Below are positions 36,526 to 47,339 of a DNA stretch of 64,000 bases, in pieces. Position 1 is the stretch's first letter; each line of letters begins with the position of its first letter. The translations under genes and the position numbers were made by a program. Origin of the DNA: Dillenia suffruticosa (taxonomy: Eukaryota; Streptophyta; Magnoliopsida; Dilleniales; Dilleniaceae); the NCBI GenBank assembly GCA_033439265.1, contig JAVTVX010000027.1, positions 8,199,001 to 8,263,000 of the forward strand, given 5' to 3'. The notes under the pieces are model-generated. The model saw only the letters and a list, made by a program, of their open reading frames with translations. It made no database searches and was not told the DNA's origin.

Positions 36526-36804
36526 TTACCTCCGCCGGCCCTTTTATTCATTTTTTCTATTGGTTGTGTCGGAAGCAGCTGTAATTAGCAGCTACATAAA
36601 AAGATGAGCATAACAACTTTTTCCTTGCTTTTGAAATGCAAAACATCAGCTTTTTCTTTTGAAAATTCAAGCCTTGGTGGCCATATTTTCATCCTCAATT
36701 CTTTTATCCGACCACCATGAGTTAAACAGCTTCCGCATTTAGTGCGACTGTTCACCCAATCTATTGGAGAACTGTGGTATATTCAGGCTATGTATCCCTT
36801 GTGT

Positions 36805-36978
36805 GGAAAAAATTACTTGAAGTAGTGCCAATTGGTTCAAACTTTCTTGAAGGGAAAAGGAAAGCTAAGTCATCTCTTGGGAACTGGACCAAAGCCGGAA
36901 GATCCCAAGTTTGATGCATGGGATGAAGAGGATTCCAAGATCATGGCCTGGTTATGGAATTCCAAAAATCCCAACTAA
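36805..36978 (+). pseudogene. Copia gag fragment
   Basis: 58 codons of Copia-type Gag (PF14244/UBN2 type): GKNYLK, then a TAG stop where Trp is expected, then FLKGKGKLSHLLGTGPKPED, FDAWDEEDSKIMAWLWNS and a TAA. No LTRs could be linked to it. Confidence 0.7.
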
Positions 36979-38500
36979 AGGAATTAGTCTTGTAAAGCCA
37001 CAATACAATCTGCACCACTTTAAGAAAAACAACATACAAACAAAATGTTTAACTTTGAATCTCAAACATGCCAAGAATAGGAGAATAATCAACGAGAGTT
37101 CGCAAGCAGCAATAATAGAAAGGATAGCCCATACGAGGCTATAAATGAGCTTGAAAAGCAAAGGATGAGGGTCCTCTCCCAATCACATCAACACCAAAAT
37201 ATTTTATTTACCCATCTTTCAATTCCTAGCTTGGATTCTTTATCTCATTCATAGCTTAGATTTAGCTTTCTGACCCTTTATTTTCCCACTTGCTTTGTCG
37301 TTCCTTTACATTGGCTTACTTTCATTACCTTTAAATTCTTGTTGCTGCTTTATCCATTAAAAAGAAAGGGAACTTAGCAGCGCCAACTTGCCATGCCAAA
37401 ATAGGGATTGCCCACATGTGACACCCGTAGTGATGCAAAGTCACTTAAATAGCTACTAAGCGATACCAATGGTTCAAGCATGTTGTAGTTCCAACCCCAA
37501 CTTTGGCGCTCAACCATGGCTGTGTTTCATGTGGTTCCTCGCTTTCATCCCATCAAATTATAGTTTGGTATTTAAACCATCTCTCAACGTAAGATGGTTG
37601 TGCAGAATCTGATGTTGTGTTATCGTTAGCATGCATCCCATTTCTATCCACTCGATGTGAAATACTTGGTTTAATCTTCCTCCTTTCCCACGCCTCTGCT
37701 ACACAACTTTGACATAATTGTACTGCACAAAACAGATGCAACTGATGGGTAGTAACCTTAATACCTATTAGGCTGGATCTAAGATAATCACCCAAAGGAA
37801 GTCTAACATGCTGGACTTGATTCGACTATGCACTTTATTCGGGGTAATTATCTAAAGCTCAGAATCCCTGGGCTCAAACGTGAGGTTAAACCATGACCAA
37901 GCCCATAATCCATTTCAATAATTGATGTTGTCCCAATCACTAAAGCCTTGAAACAACCATCCAGGTTTACTCTAAACCCACTGGATACCCCTCGCATCGC
38001 AGACCAAGCATCTCCCCAACTGACATCCGATTGATCTCATCTCACTTAGACCAATTTGGCATGCCTCCAACTGACCCTCAATGCTAACAATCATGTTGTG
38101 ATGTATCTCGTACTCGTTTAGAGTTCGGAGCTACGAATACATCATCATCAAATATTAGGAACAAATTCTCTCAAATTATTACTAATTTTTTGGTTTTCAT
38201 ATTACTATATGAATTTTATCTAACTAATTCGGTTTAAATATCGTGTAATTTATTGAGAGGTTAGTTCTCTCAAATATTTTTTTCTCTACTTTCAGAACTT
38301 AAATTCGAAATATCTAATTAAAAGATAAAATGATCGATCAATCAATTTAAAAAAATTTGGTCTCTCAAACTATTACTAATTTAATACAAAATTAACTCTC
38401 TTAATTATCTAATCCAATCTAAATACAAAAATCTTTGTCTTTTAAAGGGACAAGAGGAATGAATCATATGAATTACAATTAGCCAAAAATCACTTACAAT
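36979..38500. other. Unassigned intergenic sequence
   Basis: No gene or element is recognised. The right part (38150-38450) is AT-rich. The small ORFs here lack conserved motifs. Confidence 0.4.
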
Positions 38501-40171
38501 TCATCAACCTATTTGACAGAAGTCTCGTAACTAAGCATCTTGTCTTATTGGAATTCATATTTTATTGGTCATATAATGTATTAGCAGAGTTAAGTAAATA
38601 ATATCAATTGAAAACTTGATTATAGGAACAAGATTTGACATCCATTATTCCCTTCCCTTTAATTGTCTAATTGTCTTTTCCTTTTTTAGTTGATTCTTTT
38701 TCCCTTTCATTGCTTAATTGATTCCTTTGTATTCTATAATTGCGTATATCAATTTTGTATATATACATATGTATCAAAACAAAGTCATTAAATGGAAAAT
38801 CATTTCCTTTCACAATCAATTCTTATCATGGTATCAGAGCAGGTCTTCAACCTGTAAACCCTAGTCGCTTCATTCTTCCTTGGTAATGTTAAATCCAATG
38901 GCTTTTGAAGCAGATCTAACATCACCATATTTCTTACAACATTCAGACAATCCAAGTACCATGTTAGTTTCTCAACTATTGATCGGAGATAACTACCCAA
39001 CTTGGTGTCGTGCCATTACAATGGCTTTTGAGGCAAAGAACAAATTAGGATTCTTAGATGAGTTGATTGTGAAGCCAGAACCAGGTTCACCCACCTTCAC
39101 CCTTTGGAGTCGTTGCAATAGCATGGTATTATCTTGGCTTCTTAATGCAGTCAGTAAAGAAATTGCAAGCAGTGTCATCTTCATGGAGACAGCCCATGAT
39201 GTATGGCATGATTTTCGAGATCGTTTTTCCTAACAAAATGCTCCACGGATTTTTGAAATCCAACGAACCATCGTTAACCATTTTCAGCAAAATAACTCCA
39301 TTGCCGTTTACTATACTAGTTTGAAAACACTATGGGATGAACTTAATATTTACAACTCACCCACTACATGTACTTGTGGTTCTGCTCAAGAACTCGTCAC
39401 TTTCCAGCAGCGTGACCGTCTTATCCACTTTTTGATGGGTTTGAATGATACATATATATCGGTAAGAAGTCAAATCTTACTCATGAACCCTCTTCCATCT
39501 GTTGCTCAAGCTTATGCGCTTGTGCAACAAAAAGAACGACAAAGGTCAGTACTTACATCCAATCCCATACCAGATCAATCTGCATTCGTGGCTCACCATG
39601 GAAGACAAAATTCTCCTTCTCCATGGCAAGATAAATCAAAACATCACAAACACTGTAATTATTGTGGAAGAGATGGACATATTGAGAAGTGGTGCCGCAA
39701 AAAACAAGCTGATATGCGTTCTGTTACATCCAACCAACCGAGAATAAATCACTCTCGGCATGAGCAGAATTATGCACCAAATCATAATCGACCAGTTGCA
39801 GCTACTGCGGATAGTGTATCATTTTCTTCTCATAGCTTACCCTTCACTGAGGAACAAGTACAGCAACTCCTCTCTTTAATTTAATCCAACAACACTACAC
39901 ATTCTCATCCTTTAGCTAACCTGGCAGGTATGGTTTCTTATTTTTCTTCCCATTACAATGACACTTGGGTAATCGATTTTGGATGCAGTGATGATATGAC
40001 TCTCGATCTAAAATCCTTACATGATGCCTCTTGCCATAACAACCAACCTGTCAAACTTCCAAATGGTAGTGTTGTTCCAGTAATTCACTTAGATTCTATT
40101 AAATTTTCATCAGATTTCTCACTAGACACCATTATGAGTGATCTAAATAGCACTCTGATTATCACAATATA
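38500..40171 (+). mobile_element. 5' part of a Copia element (LTR end, primer site, gag, protease)
   Basis: A primer-binding site TGGTATCAGAGCA at 38829-38841 implies that the left LTR ends about 38820; its 5' boundary was not located. Downstream on the + strand are gag and the start of protease. After 40171 the next recognisable pol sequence is on the opposite strand, so the element is truncated or rearranged there. Confidence 0.7.
38898..40171 (+). pseudogene. Copia gag-protease reading frame with two nonsense codons
   Basis: One continuous frame from ATG 38898 to about 40171, interrupted only by TAA at 39231-39233 and TAA at 39882-39884; both probably replaced CAA. Gag parts: GDNYPTWCRAITMAFEAKNK, LWDELNIYN, RLIHFLMGLNDTY; the zinc knuckle CNYCGRDGHIEKWC (CX2CX4HX4C, near 39655-39700); then a protease start TWVIDFGCSDD, in which the usual catalytic Asp-Ser-Gly is Asp-Phe-Gly. 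Inactive protease is therefore expected even without the stops. Confidence 0.82.
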
Positions 40172-40607
40172 GAGGAGTTGGAGAAGAAGTAGATATATCA
40201 AAATTACAAAGAAGTCTCCAAAACCATAATAATTCTGTAGTGGTGTCAGCAAGAGCATAATATTCTGCCTCTGTACTAGAGCAAACTGTAAAAGTTTGTT
40301 TCTTACTATACCAGGAGATTAAAGAATAACCAAGAAAAATACAATAGCCAGTGGTAGAGTATCAATGAGTAGAATCACCAATCCAATTAGTATCAAAATA
40401 GTCATGTAGTTGTAAAGAGAATGAGGTAAAAAAGTGAAATCCATGAAATAAGATACCTTTAATATAACGAAGAATCCGTAGAATAACAGCAAAATGAGGA
40501 GATCGTAGTGCAGTTATAAACTGACTAACAATGTGAATAGTATAAGAGAAATCAGGATGAGTGGCGGTAAGATAATCAAGACTACCCACTAATTGCCTAT
40601 ATAAGGA
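40172..40607 (-). pseudogene. Copia RT-end/RNase H fragment in opposite orientation
   Basis: On the - strand: GSLDYLTATHPDFSYTIHIV, SPHFAVILRILRYIKGILFH, LQLHDYFDTNWIGD, a stop, then TTGYCIFLGYSLISWYSKKQ and SSTEAEYYALADTTTELLW. This is the C-terminal part of Copia pol. It abuts the + strand protease start at 40171 and the CACTA end at 40609. Confidence 0.8.
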
Positions 40608-40608
40608 T

Positions 40609-41509
40609 CACTACAAGAAAACACCCCATCAGCGACGGAAAATTACCGACGGAAAAAAATCCGTCGATAATAACGACAAATTAACGTTGAACTGAATACC
40701 AATAAATTAGCGACAGAAATTTTTCCGTCGCTAATGTGATAAATAGTAACAAAAAAAATTTTTGTAAACCTATCAGCGACGAATTTCTGACAAAATTTTT
40801 AACGACAGAAAATTTCCATCGCTAATACGTCGGTGTAGTGCTAAAGGACAAAAAAGCAAAAGTTAAAAAAAATATCTAAATCTATCAGTGACGGATTATC
40901 GACGGAAATTTTAGTGAGAGATTCCCGACAGATTACCGATAGATTTTTTTATTATTTATTATTTATTATTATATGATTTTTATGATTTTATTTAAAATTA
41001 TTTTTCTTTTTCTTTTTATTTTATTTTGTAGAAAAATAAAAGTATTTTATTTTGTTAAAATTTTTAATTATTTTATTTTAAGTTAATAATTTATTATTTT
41101 ATTATTTTATAATAAATTATTATTTTATATTATTTTATTATTATTAAAAAAAATTATGTGATAAAGATAATAAATAAAAAAAGAATACGAATAGATGTAT
41201 CATTGTGGTCTGATGGTTGTGATGTTAATGTTTTTATTATGCACAGGTTCGAATGCATAGGTTTGAATCCACCTGAAAGTGCTGAAGGAATTTTCACAAA
41301 TTAAAGGAGCCAGCATGGGCGGGTCGCGGGCAGGCACAGGCAGGTATAGGGCTGGGGCGGGTAGGTCTGCGGGCAGGGCACGTGTGAGACCATGAGGGCG
41401 CGTACGAGAGAGTGAGGGCGCGTGAAAGCGCGTGCAAGTGTCGAGTGTTCAAGAATCAGCGACTGAATTTTCTGTCGGATATTTTTAGCGACGAATTTTT
41501 TTTTGTCAC
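40609..41509 (+). mobile_element. Non-autonomous CACTA-like element 1
   Basis: Starts with CACTACAAGAAAACA, the classic En/Spm-type CACTA terminus, followed by subterminal repeats of AGCGACGGAAAATTTCCGTCGCT type. The right side has matching TTTTAGCGACGAATTTTTTTTTG repeats, but the terminal GTAGTG is not intact, so the right end is approximate. There is no transposase. It sits between Copia pol fragments of two different subfamilies. Confidence 0.75.
41206..41256 (+). other. tRNA-like A/B-box pair in CACTA-like element 1
   Basis: TGGTCTGATGGTTGTGATG resembles a tRNA A box, and 20-odd bases later GGTTCGAATGC resembles a B box. No cloverleaf could be closed by eye. A related segment is in the second CACTA element (50720-50775). 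Confidence 0.4.
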
Positions 41510-42784
41510 TATCACAAAGTATACTCAATGGCTTAGATACAGGGTCTAAAATTCTAAGCCCAGCTATGAAACTTCATACGCATATCGCCTGTGATGTAGT
41601 CTCAAAACACACCACAAATTCGATTTCTATAGTGGAGGTTGCAGTAAATGTCTGTTTAATACTCTTCCATGATATAGTTCCATCGGCTAGAACAAAAACG
41701 TATCTAGATGTTGATTTTTGAGAATCAATACAGCCAGCAAAAATCGAGTCTGAGTACCTAACCACCTTAAAATTATCAATCCTCCTATATGTAAACATGT
41801 AATTCTTAGTGCCTTGCTAGTACTGCAACACCTTCTTTGAAACCTTTCAATGCTCCAAATCGAGATTACTCTGATATCGTCCCAACATTCCAATTGCATA
41901 TGCTATATTCCTTTTCAAGTTTTGTCTTAGGATATTGATCCAAACTAAATTTGTCACTTTTGACGACAAAAGTTACACTTGGTGAGCAGTTCTGCATCCT
42001 AAGAACTTTCTTGACATAGGTTTTTTAAGATAGTTCAAGAATCTTATGAAATCTATCTCGATGTATCTTATACCAATGGCATAAGTCGCATTATCTAAAT
42101 CTTTCATGACAAAGTTCTTAGAAGGGAACTATTTCACCTTATGCAACATCCATTTATCATTGGTTGTAAATAGAATATCATCCACGTACAATACTAAGAA
42201 GCAAATCTTACTCTCACTGACCTTCTGGTATATATATTGATCCATAACATTCTTTCCAAAACCGAATGAAGAGACTGTCTCATGAAATTTCAAATATTAT
42301 TGGCAAGAGGCTTGCTTCAATCTGTATATAGACTTCTTAAGTTTGCAAACGAAATGTTTAGCATCACTAAAGGAGAATCATTTAGATTGATAAATGTAAA
42401 TCTCTTCCTCTAGTTTACCATTCAAAAATGCCATTTTCACATCCATTATTGCAACTCCAAGTCAAAATGTGCAATAATCACCAGGATAATGTGGAGGTAA
42501 TATTTCTTAGAAACTGGATTAAAAGTCTTTGAGTAATCGATTCTTTCCCTCTGAGTGAACTCCTTAATAACAAGTCTGGTATTGTATTTCTCAATGTTAC
42601 AAAATGGGTCGGTCTTTGTTTTAAAGACCCATTTGCATCTAATGAGTTTTACCTCATCCGACAACTTTACAAGATCCCAAATTCCATTACTTCTCATGAA
42701 GTCTATCTCATCTTTCATAGTTTCTAACCACAAGCTCGAATCATTAGAACTCATGGCTTGTGAAAACGACTCCGAGTCATCCAT
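41510..42784 (-). pseudogene. RT and RNase H remnants of the - strand Copia
   Basis: RT N-terminal part at 42784-42446: WLETMKDEIDFMRSNGIWDL, CKWVFKTKTDPFCNIEKYNT, RLVIKEFTQRERIDYSKTF. RNase H part at about 41800-41510: KVVRYSDSIFAGCIDSQKST, ISWKSIKQTFTATSTIEIEF, then FIAGLRILDPVSKPLSILCD in another frame. Between them (41900-42440) RT sequence continues but is broken. The last codons before the CACTA junction correspond to the usual IYCDN RNase H region. Confidence 0.78.
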
Positions 42785-43212
42785 GACACCAACTTTGTAG
42801 TCAAACTCTTAGAGGTAGACTATATAATCGTTATGTATTGCTAATCTCGTGATCCTAATAGACCTTTTTAATGTTAGCTCAATAGTCTCTTTAGGAGAGA
42901 GTTATCTAACTTGATCCGTTTCAATATTAATAGTTTGTGGAATATTTTGATTGTCATCTATAATCGGGTTTAGTCTATGGGTATTGGAGGGACGCAATGA
43001 CGATTATCTTTTCATTTGAAGTCGAAGGCATACTTGATCGATTCTTTTTAGGCACTAAGTTTTGAAAGGAATCCCTCCCCTGATCAAGTGATCGTCAAGA
43101 AATTTCGTATTCCTTGATTCCACAAACCTAATATGATACGATGAATAGTAGAATCTATATCTCTTAGACCTTTAAGCACATCCAATGAAATACCCACTTA
43201 TCATTCTTGGGT

Positions 43213-43760
43213 CTAGTTTCTTTCCCGTGGATTGTAAATTCTTACTTTTGACGGGCATCCCCAAACGCATACATATCGCAAACTAGGTTTCCAACTTTTG
43301 AATATCTTGAATGGGGTTTTGGAAACTGTCTTGATTGGAGCCCAGTTCAATATGTACATAACCGTTTTAAGAGTTTCAGTCCACAAGGATTTAGACAACT
43401 TGGAGTTAGATATCATACTCTTTACCATGTCCAACAATGCTCGGTTTCTTCTTTCAGCCATGCCCTGGTCTAAAGAGTTAGGTATGGTATATTGGGTAAT
43501 AATCCAATTTTTCTAAAAAAAGCTAGCAAATGGACTTGATAGCTATTCATCCTAAGTATACCTCTTATAGTAATCTCCATCTCTATTTGATTTTACAATG
43601 TTTATTTGTTTACTATATTGTTTCTTTACTTTTGTCTTGAAAACCTTAAAGACATCAAATGTTTCATCCTTATGGTAAAGAAGATAGAAATACATATAAC
43701 GTGAATAATCATCAATAAAGGTGATGAAATACTTTTGATCATATGAATCCATATCTGGAC
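43213..43760 (-). pseudogene. Integrase remnants of the - strand Copia
   Basis: 43752-43552 gives MDSYDQKYFITFIDDYSRYM, LLYHKDETFDVFKVFKTKV and VKSNRDGDY. 43461-43213 gives MAERRNRALLDMVKSMISNS, LWTETLKTVMYILNWAP, FKIFKSWKPSLRYVCVWGCP. This is the retroviral integrase core and the Copia region after it, split by frameshifts. Confidence 0.82.
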
Positions 43761-44319
43761 AACATATGTCTATATAAATGATCTATAATAGACCTGAGCT
43801 CCTCTTGACATATTTTTTTTTTGTTTTATCGGTTTGCTTGCCTTTAATACAGTTTACATAGGTTTTAAAGTCACTAAAGTTTAGAGTACTAAACACTCCA
43901 TCTTTTACTAACATTTTAACCCTCTCAACAAAGATATGCCCTAATTCTGGTACCACATCATAGAAGAATTTTCACTTATGACACACATTTTCAAACCAAC
44001 GTGTAATGTGTTATGACATGTGTTGCCTTGAAAATCAATTTCGTATAGTTCGTCAATTAATGGACCCATATAAATGACATTAATACGCAAAAATAATGTC
44101 ATTATATTATTAAATTAGAAAAAATATATGAATTGTACAAGTTTTGATATTTTTTTTCAGTTTGGTTTTTCCCTTTATCTTTCCTTTTGTGATCAAATGT
44201 GCACTACTAATTCCTTCATTTTCATGAGCAACCTCCCTTCTTCCTGCACACACATGACCATCAACTCATTGATGGACTATTTAGCTTTATATGTGTTGTA
44301 GGAAATTTTGAAGGGGCTA

Positions 44320-44900
44320 TAAGCATGTGGGAGGGTGTTCAAAATATAGTGCACAGAAAGAATTCGGATATCTCCACCTCGAGAATCTTTAGTTGGGCTA
44401 CTATATCTCAGATCCACATGATATGTTCGCGTACACCATGGATAGTTGTGAGTCTCTTTGATGAGAACTCTATAATCAAGGTGCTAGCGAGAGATTTATC
44501 AGATGTCTCAAACTGCTCATTAATTGTCTTAAGAAGAGCACGGACATCATTATGTTGATTGATAGAGCTGCGAATGCCAACTGATATTTTATCCTTAATG
44601 AACATTGTACTAAAATGATTAGATCGCTCTCAACGCTCATAAAGAGTTTTGTCCGCTGTAAAACTGACATTCGTTATCCTAGGCGACTTGTCATGCCTTA
44701 TAACATAATCCAAGTTTCATCATCCCAAATTGAGAAATATCTTCTTCTTCCACACCTTGTAGCTCTCACATTCAAGATGAGAACTTTAACGATATCAACT
44801 GTTTGTATAGTTGTAACAGAAATGCTTACAAACTTTAGTTGAGCCTTTAACATATGTTTACCAATGTAAAACATATATATATAAAAATCTCTTGACATAG
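44320..44900 (-). pseudogene. Gag remnant of the - strand Copia
   Basis: The 44605-44408 frame contains TINEQFETSDKSLASTLIIE and MTTIHGVREHI-like text (LTTIHGVREHIMWI), which is typical Copia Gag in a UBN2-type domain. The start of Gag lies in other frames up to about 44900. It is broken. Confidence 0.6.
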
Positions 44901-46290
44901 AAATTGTATGTGGGTTGAATATTTATCAGGTTAAATTCATTATCGTTTATGAGCAGACTGACAAGACTATATAATTTCTTAATACCTGTGGGCTAATTAG
45001 GAAAAATCATGTAGAAAATCATTCCCTAAATTAGAGCCTTTCTACTAGCCTACAAGACAACATCACTCATGCACCAGAAAAGCCTCCAAATAGGTGGTGG
45101 GTCATATGGAACTGCTTAAAAACCAGTCGGCCTTAAACTTATTCTTGTCTTGTTGACAAGACTTTTTTAAATATGCACTCAAACTGTCAAACTCGAAAAA
45201 CCTTACAGGAGCAAACTCTAAAGTCAGATAGACTATCTATACAATTAGATTATCTGGTCTTGTCATCTAAGCTTAATTAATTATTTTAATATGACAAAAA
45301 TTCCTGTGGGATAAGTTTTGTCACACAAAATTAAATAATTATAAATAATATTCTTTTCTTTATGTGATCAAAACCATCCTAATATATAATTTCTTTCATA
45401 TTAGGGCTATTGTGGTTATACCCTAACAATCAAAGATCGTATGGACCACAAGAATATTTTTTTCTTAATTTTATGTAGGTTTTAATGTTTATTTTGCATA
45501 CCTGTTTATGTACAAAAACCATACAAAAATTAATTTATGCAAAATTACAAAGTTCAAACAATTTTATAATTTTAGTCAGGCCTTAACATGTATGTTGCAC
45601 TCCCCTTAACGTGCAAAAGACTATACAAATAATTTATTTGTGCAAAATGTAATTTTTTTAATGTGTGGTATTATAATATACATAAATTCAAAAATTTTAA
45701 TTTTAAATTCACAAAAGTGACTCAAATATGAATTTAAAATTAAAAACTAATTTTCCAATTTTTTGAAAATTTTCTAGAATTTTTTGAAATTTTTCTGAAT
45801 TTTCAAAATTTTTTCTGAATTTTTTTTTTTTAAAGTCCAAAGGATTAATCCGATGGATTTTAAAGTTTGTCAGGACTAATCTGCAACATTTCAAAGTTTA
45901 TCCAGTTTTTTAGAAAATCGGGGCCAATGTGCAACATTTAAAATCTTTCTCATTTTAAAAAAGGTTATAGGGATCGGATTGCAAAACTTAATAGTTTCCA
46001 GGAAATTGTGAAATTACCTAACGTTTCCGGACTAAACTGCAAAATTTTAAAAATACAGACCAAAACAATGTCGTTTTGGTATCCGGTCTTTTTTACCCGG
46101 ATGGACTCTAAGGATCCCGACTCGGATCTAGTGGGTCTGAATGCCGAAAAGTGGCCAGAAGTACTTTTTTGCTCTAAAAATTCCAACTTTATAACTCCAA
46201 AATTTTTTCAAAAATAGGCCCATTTTCCAAAAATTCAGAAATCAAAAGAATTGAAAAATCCGCCAGAAAATAATAGGTAGAGGTTCTAAT

Positions 46291-46303
46291 GGCTCTGATA
46301 CCA
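46291..46303 (-). other. Primer-binding site of the - strand Copia
   Basis: Reads TGGTATCAGAGCC on the - strand, two bases after the LTR end CTCTTACA. Confidence 0.85.
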
Positions 46304-46639
46304 TATGTAAGAGATTCATGCTATAATGCATAAATTACAATACAAAAATGAACCAAAAAAAGAGTGGAAGCAAAGCATACCTTTGACCATGGTTTTTTGG
46401 TGACTGCAACTCTTTTTTCTAACACTTTCTGATGTGCAAGAAGCCTTCCAAGCTCTCAATTCTCTCTCTAGATGATACGTGAGACTTGTGAATTGAGCTT
46501 GGAAACCCCTGAAATGGCTGCCCCTATTTATAATGGTAGTGCCATCAACAACTACTTTGGAGGCCAATGCTTGGTTATCCATTTGATGAGTAAAAATCCC
46601 TCATTTCTGGGAATTGATTTACGGGTATAGAGGATGACG

Positions 46640-47320
46640 GACGACCATCCTGTTTCTCACATCGAACACTTGATCAATGTTGGTTGAGTAGTCATCATTC
46701 AACAAAAATTTGTCTGAGTTTTCAATACTTGACAAACAAGAGTGTAGAAGGCTCGACAAACAAGTTTTGGGGAAGGGAGGCAAGCCGGGGTGGAGATGTG
46801 GGTGGAGATTGTTTTTGGATGTGGCAGCCAGTGTAGGCATCATGTGGCGGTGAAGAAGGTAGCGGTTGGGGGTGACTCCGATTTGGTGTGGTTGCAGAAT
46901 CAGCTTGAGAATTTGAGGAGATCCTAACAATGGATCAATCCACGAAAGCTATTAAGAACAGGAAAAAAAGTCGTAAAACTAGAAAAAATTAAAAAAAAAA
47001 CCGCGACCCCGTCTCTGAGCTGTTTGGCTTCCTCGGGAGTGACACCATCTGCTACGATTTTAACTAGGAAAACGTGAGACGATGGCGTGCACTTTTCATG
47101 AAGCTACTAGAGTAGAGGGGTCTGTGTTGGGTTATGGAAGAGTATTGTGAGTCTGTTCTCTCTGAGATGCAGAGGAAAGGATAGCTCACTTTGGAACAAA
47201 TCTTAGGGTTAGGGTTTCGGCCATGGGATTATCGAGTCTTCAACACTCGACAAAATACTGTTTGTCGAGTGTCAAATACTCGATCAACATTAATCGATTG
47301 TTCAACACTCATAAACGTGG
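46640..47320. repeat. Inverted-repeat pair flanking a 0.5-kb segment
   Basis: The left arm (about 46655-46735: ATCAATGTTGGTTGAGTA..., CTTGACAAACA) matches, imperfectly, the reverse complement of the right arm (about 47225-47315: TCGAGTGTCAAATACTCGATC...). The right arm itself is rich in CTCGAC/GTCGAG short inverted motifs. It may be a small DNA transposon of unknown type. No target duplication was identified. Confidence 0.4.
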
Positions 47321-47339
47321 CTCACAATTGAAATTATTT

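Larger units (their letters stand above)
41510..46620 (-). mobile_element. 5'-complete, 3'-truncated Copia element in - orientation
   Basis: Read on the - strand: 5' LTR (from 46306 upward; its far end near 46.6 kb was not fixed), primer site (46291-46303), AT-rich leader (about 45000-46290), gag, integrase, RT and RNase H, ending near 41510 where the CACTA-like element begins. No 3' LTR was found. Many stops and frameshifts are present. Confidence 0.75.

Noticed and set aside
41206..41256. Genuine tRNA gene
   Set aside because: Only A/B-box-like phrases are present; no acceptor stem or anticodon arm can be paired.
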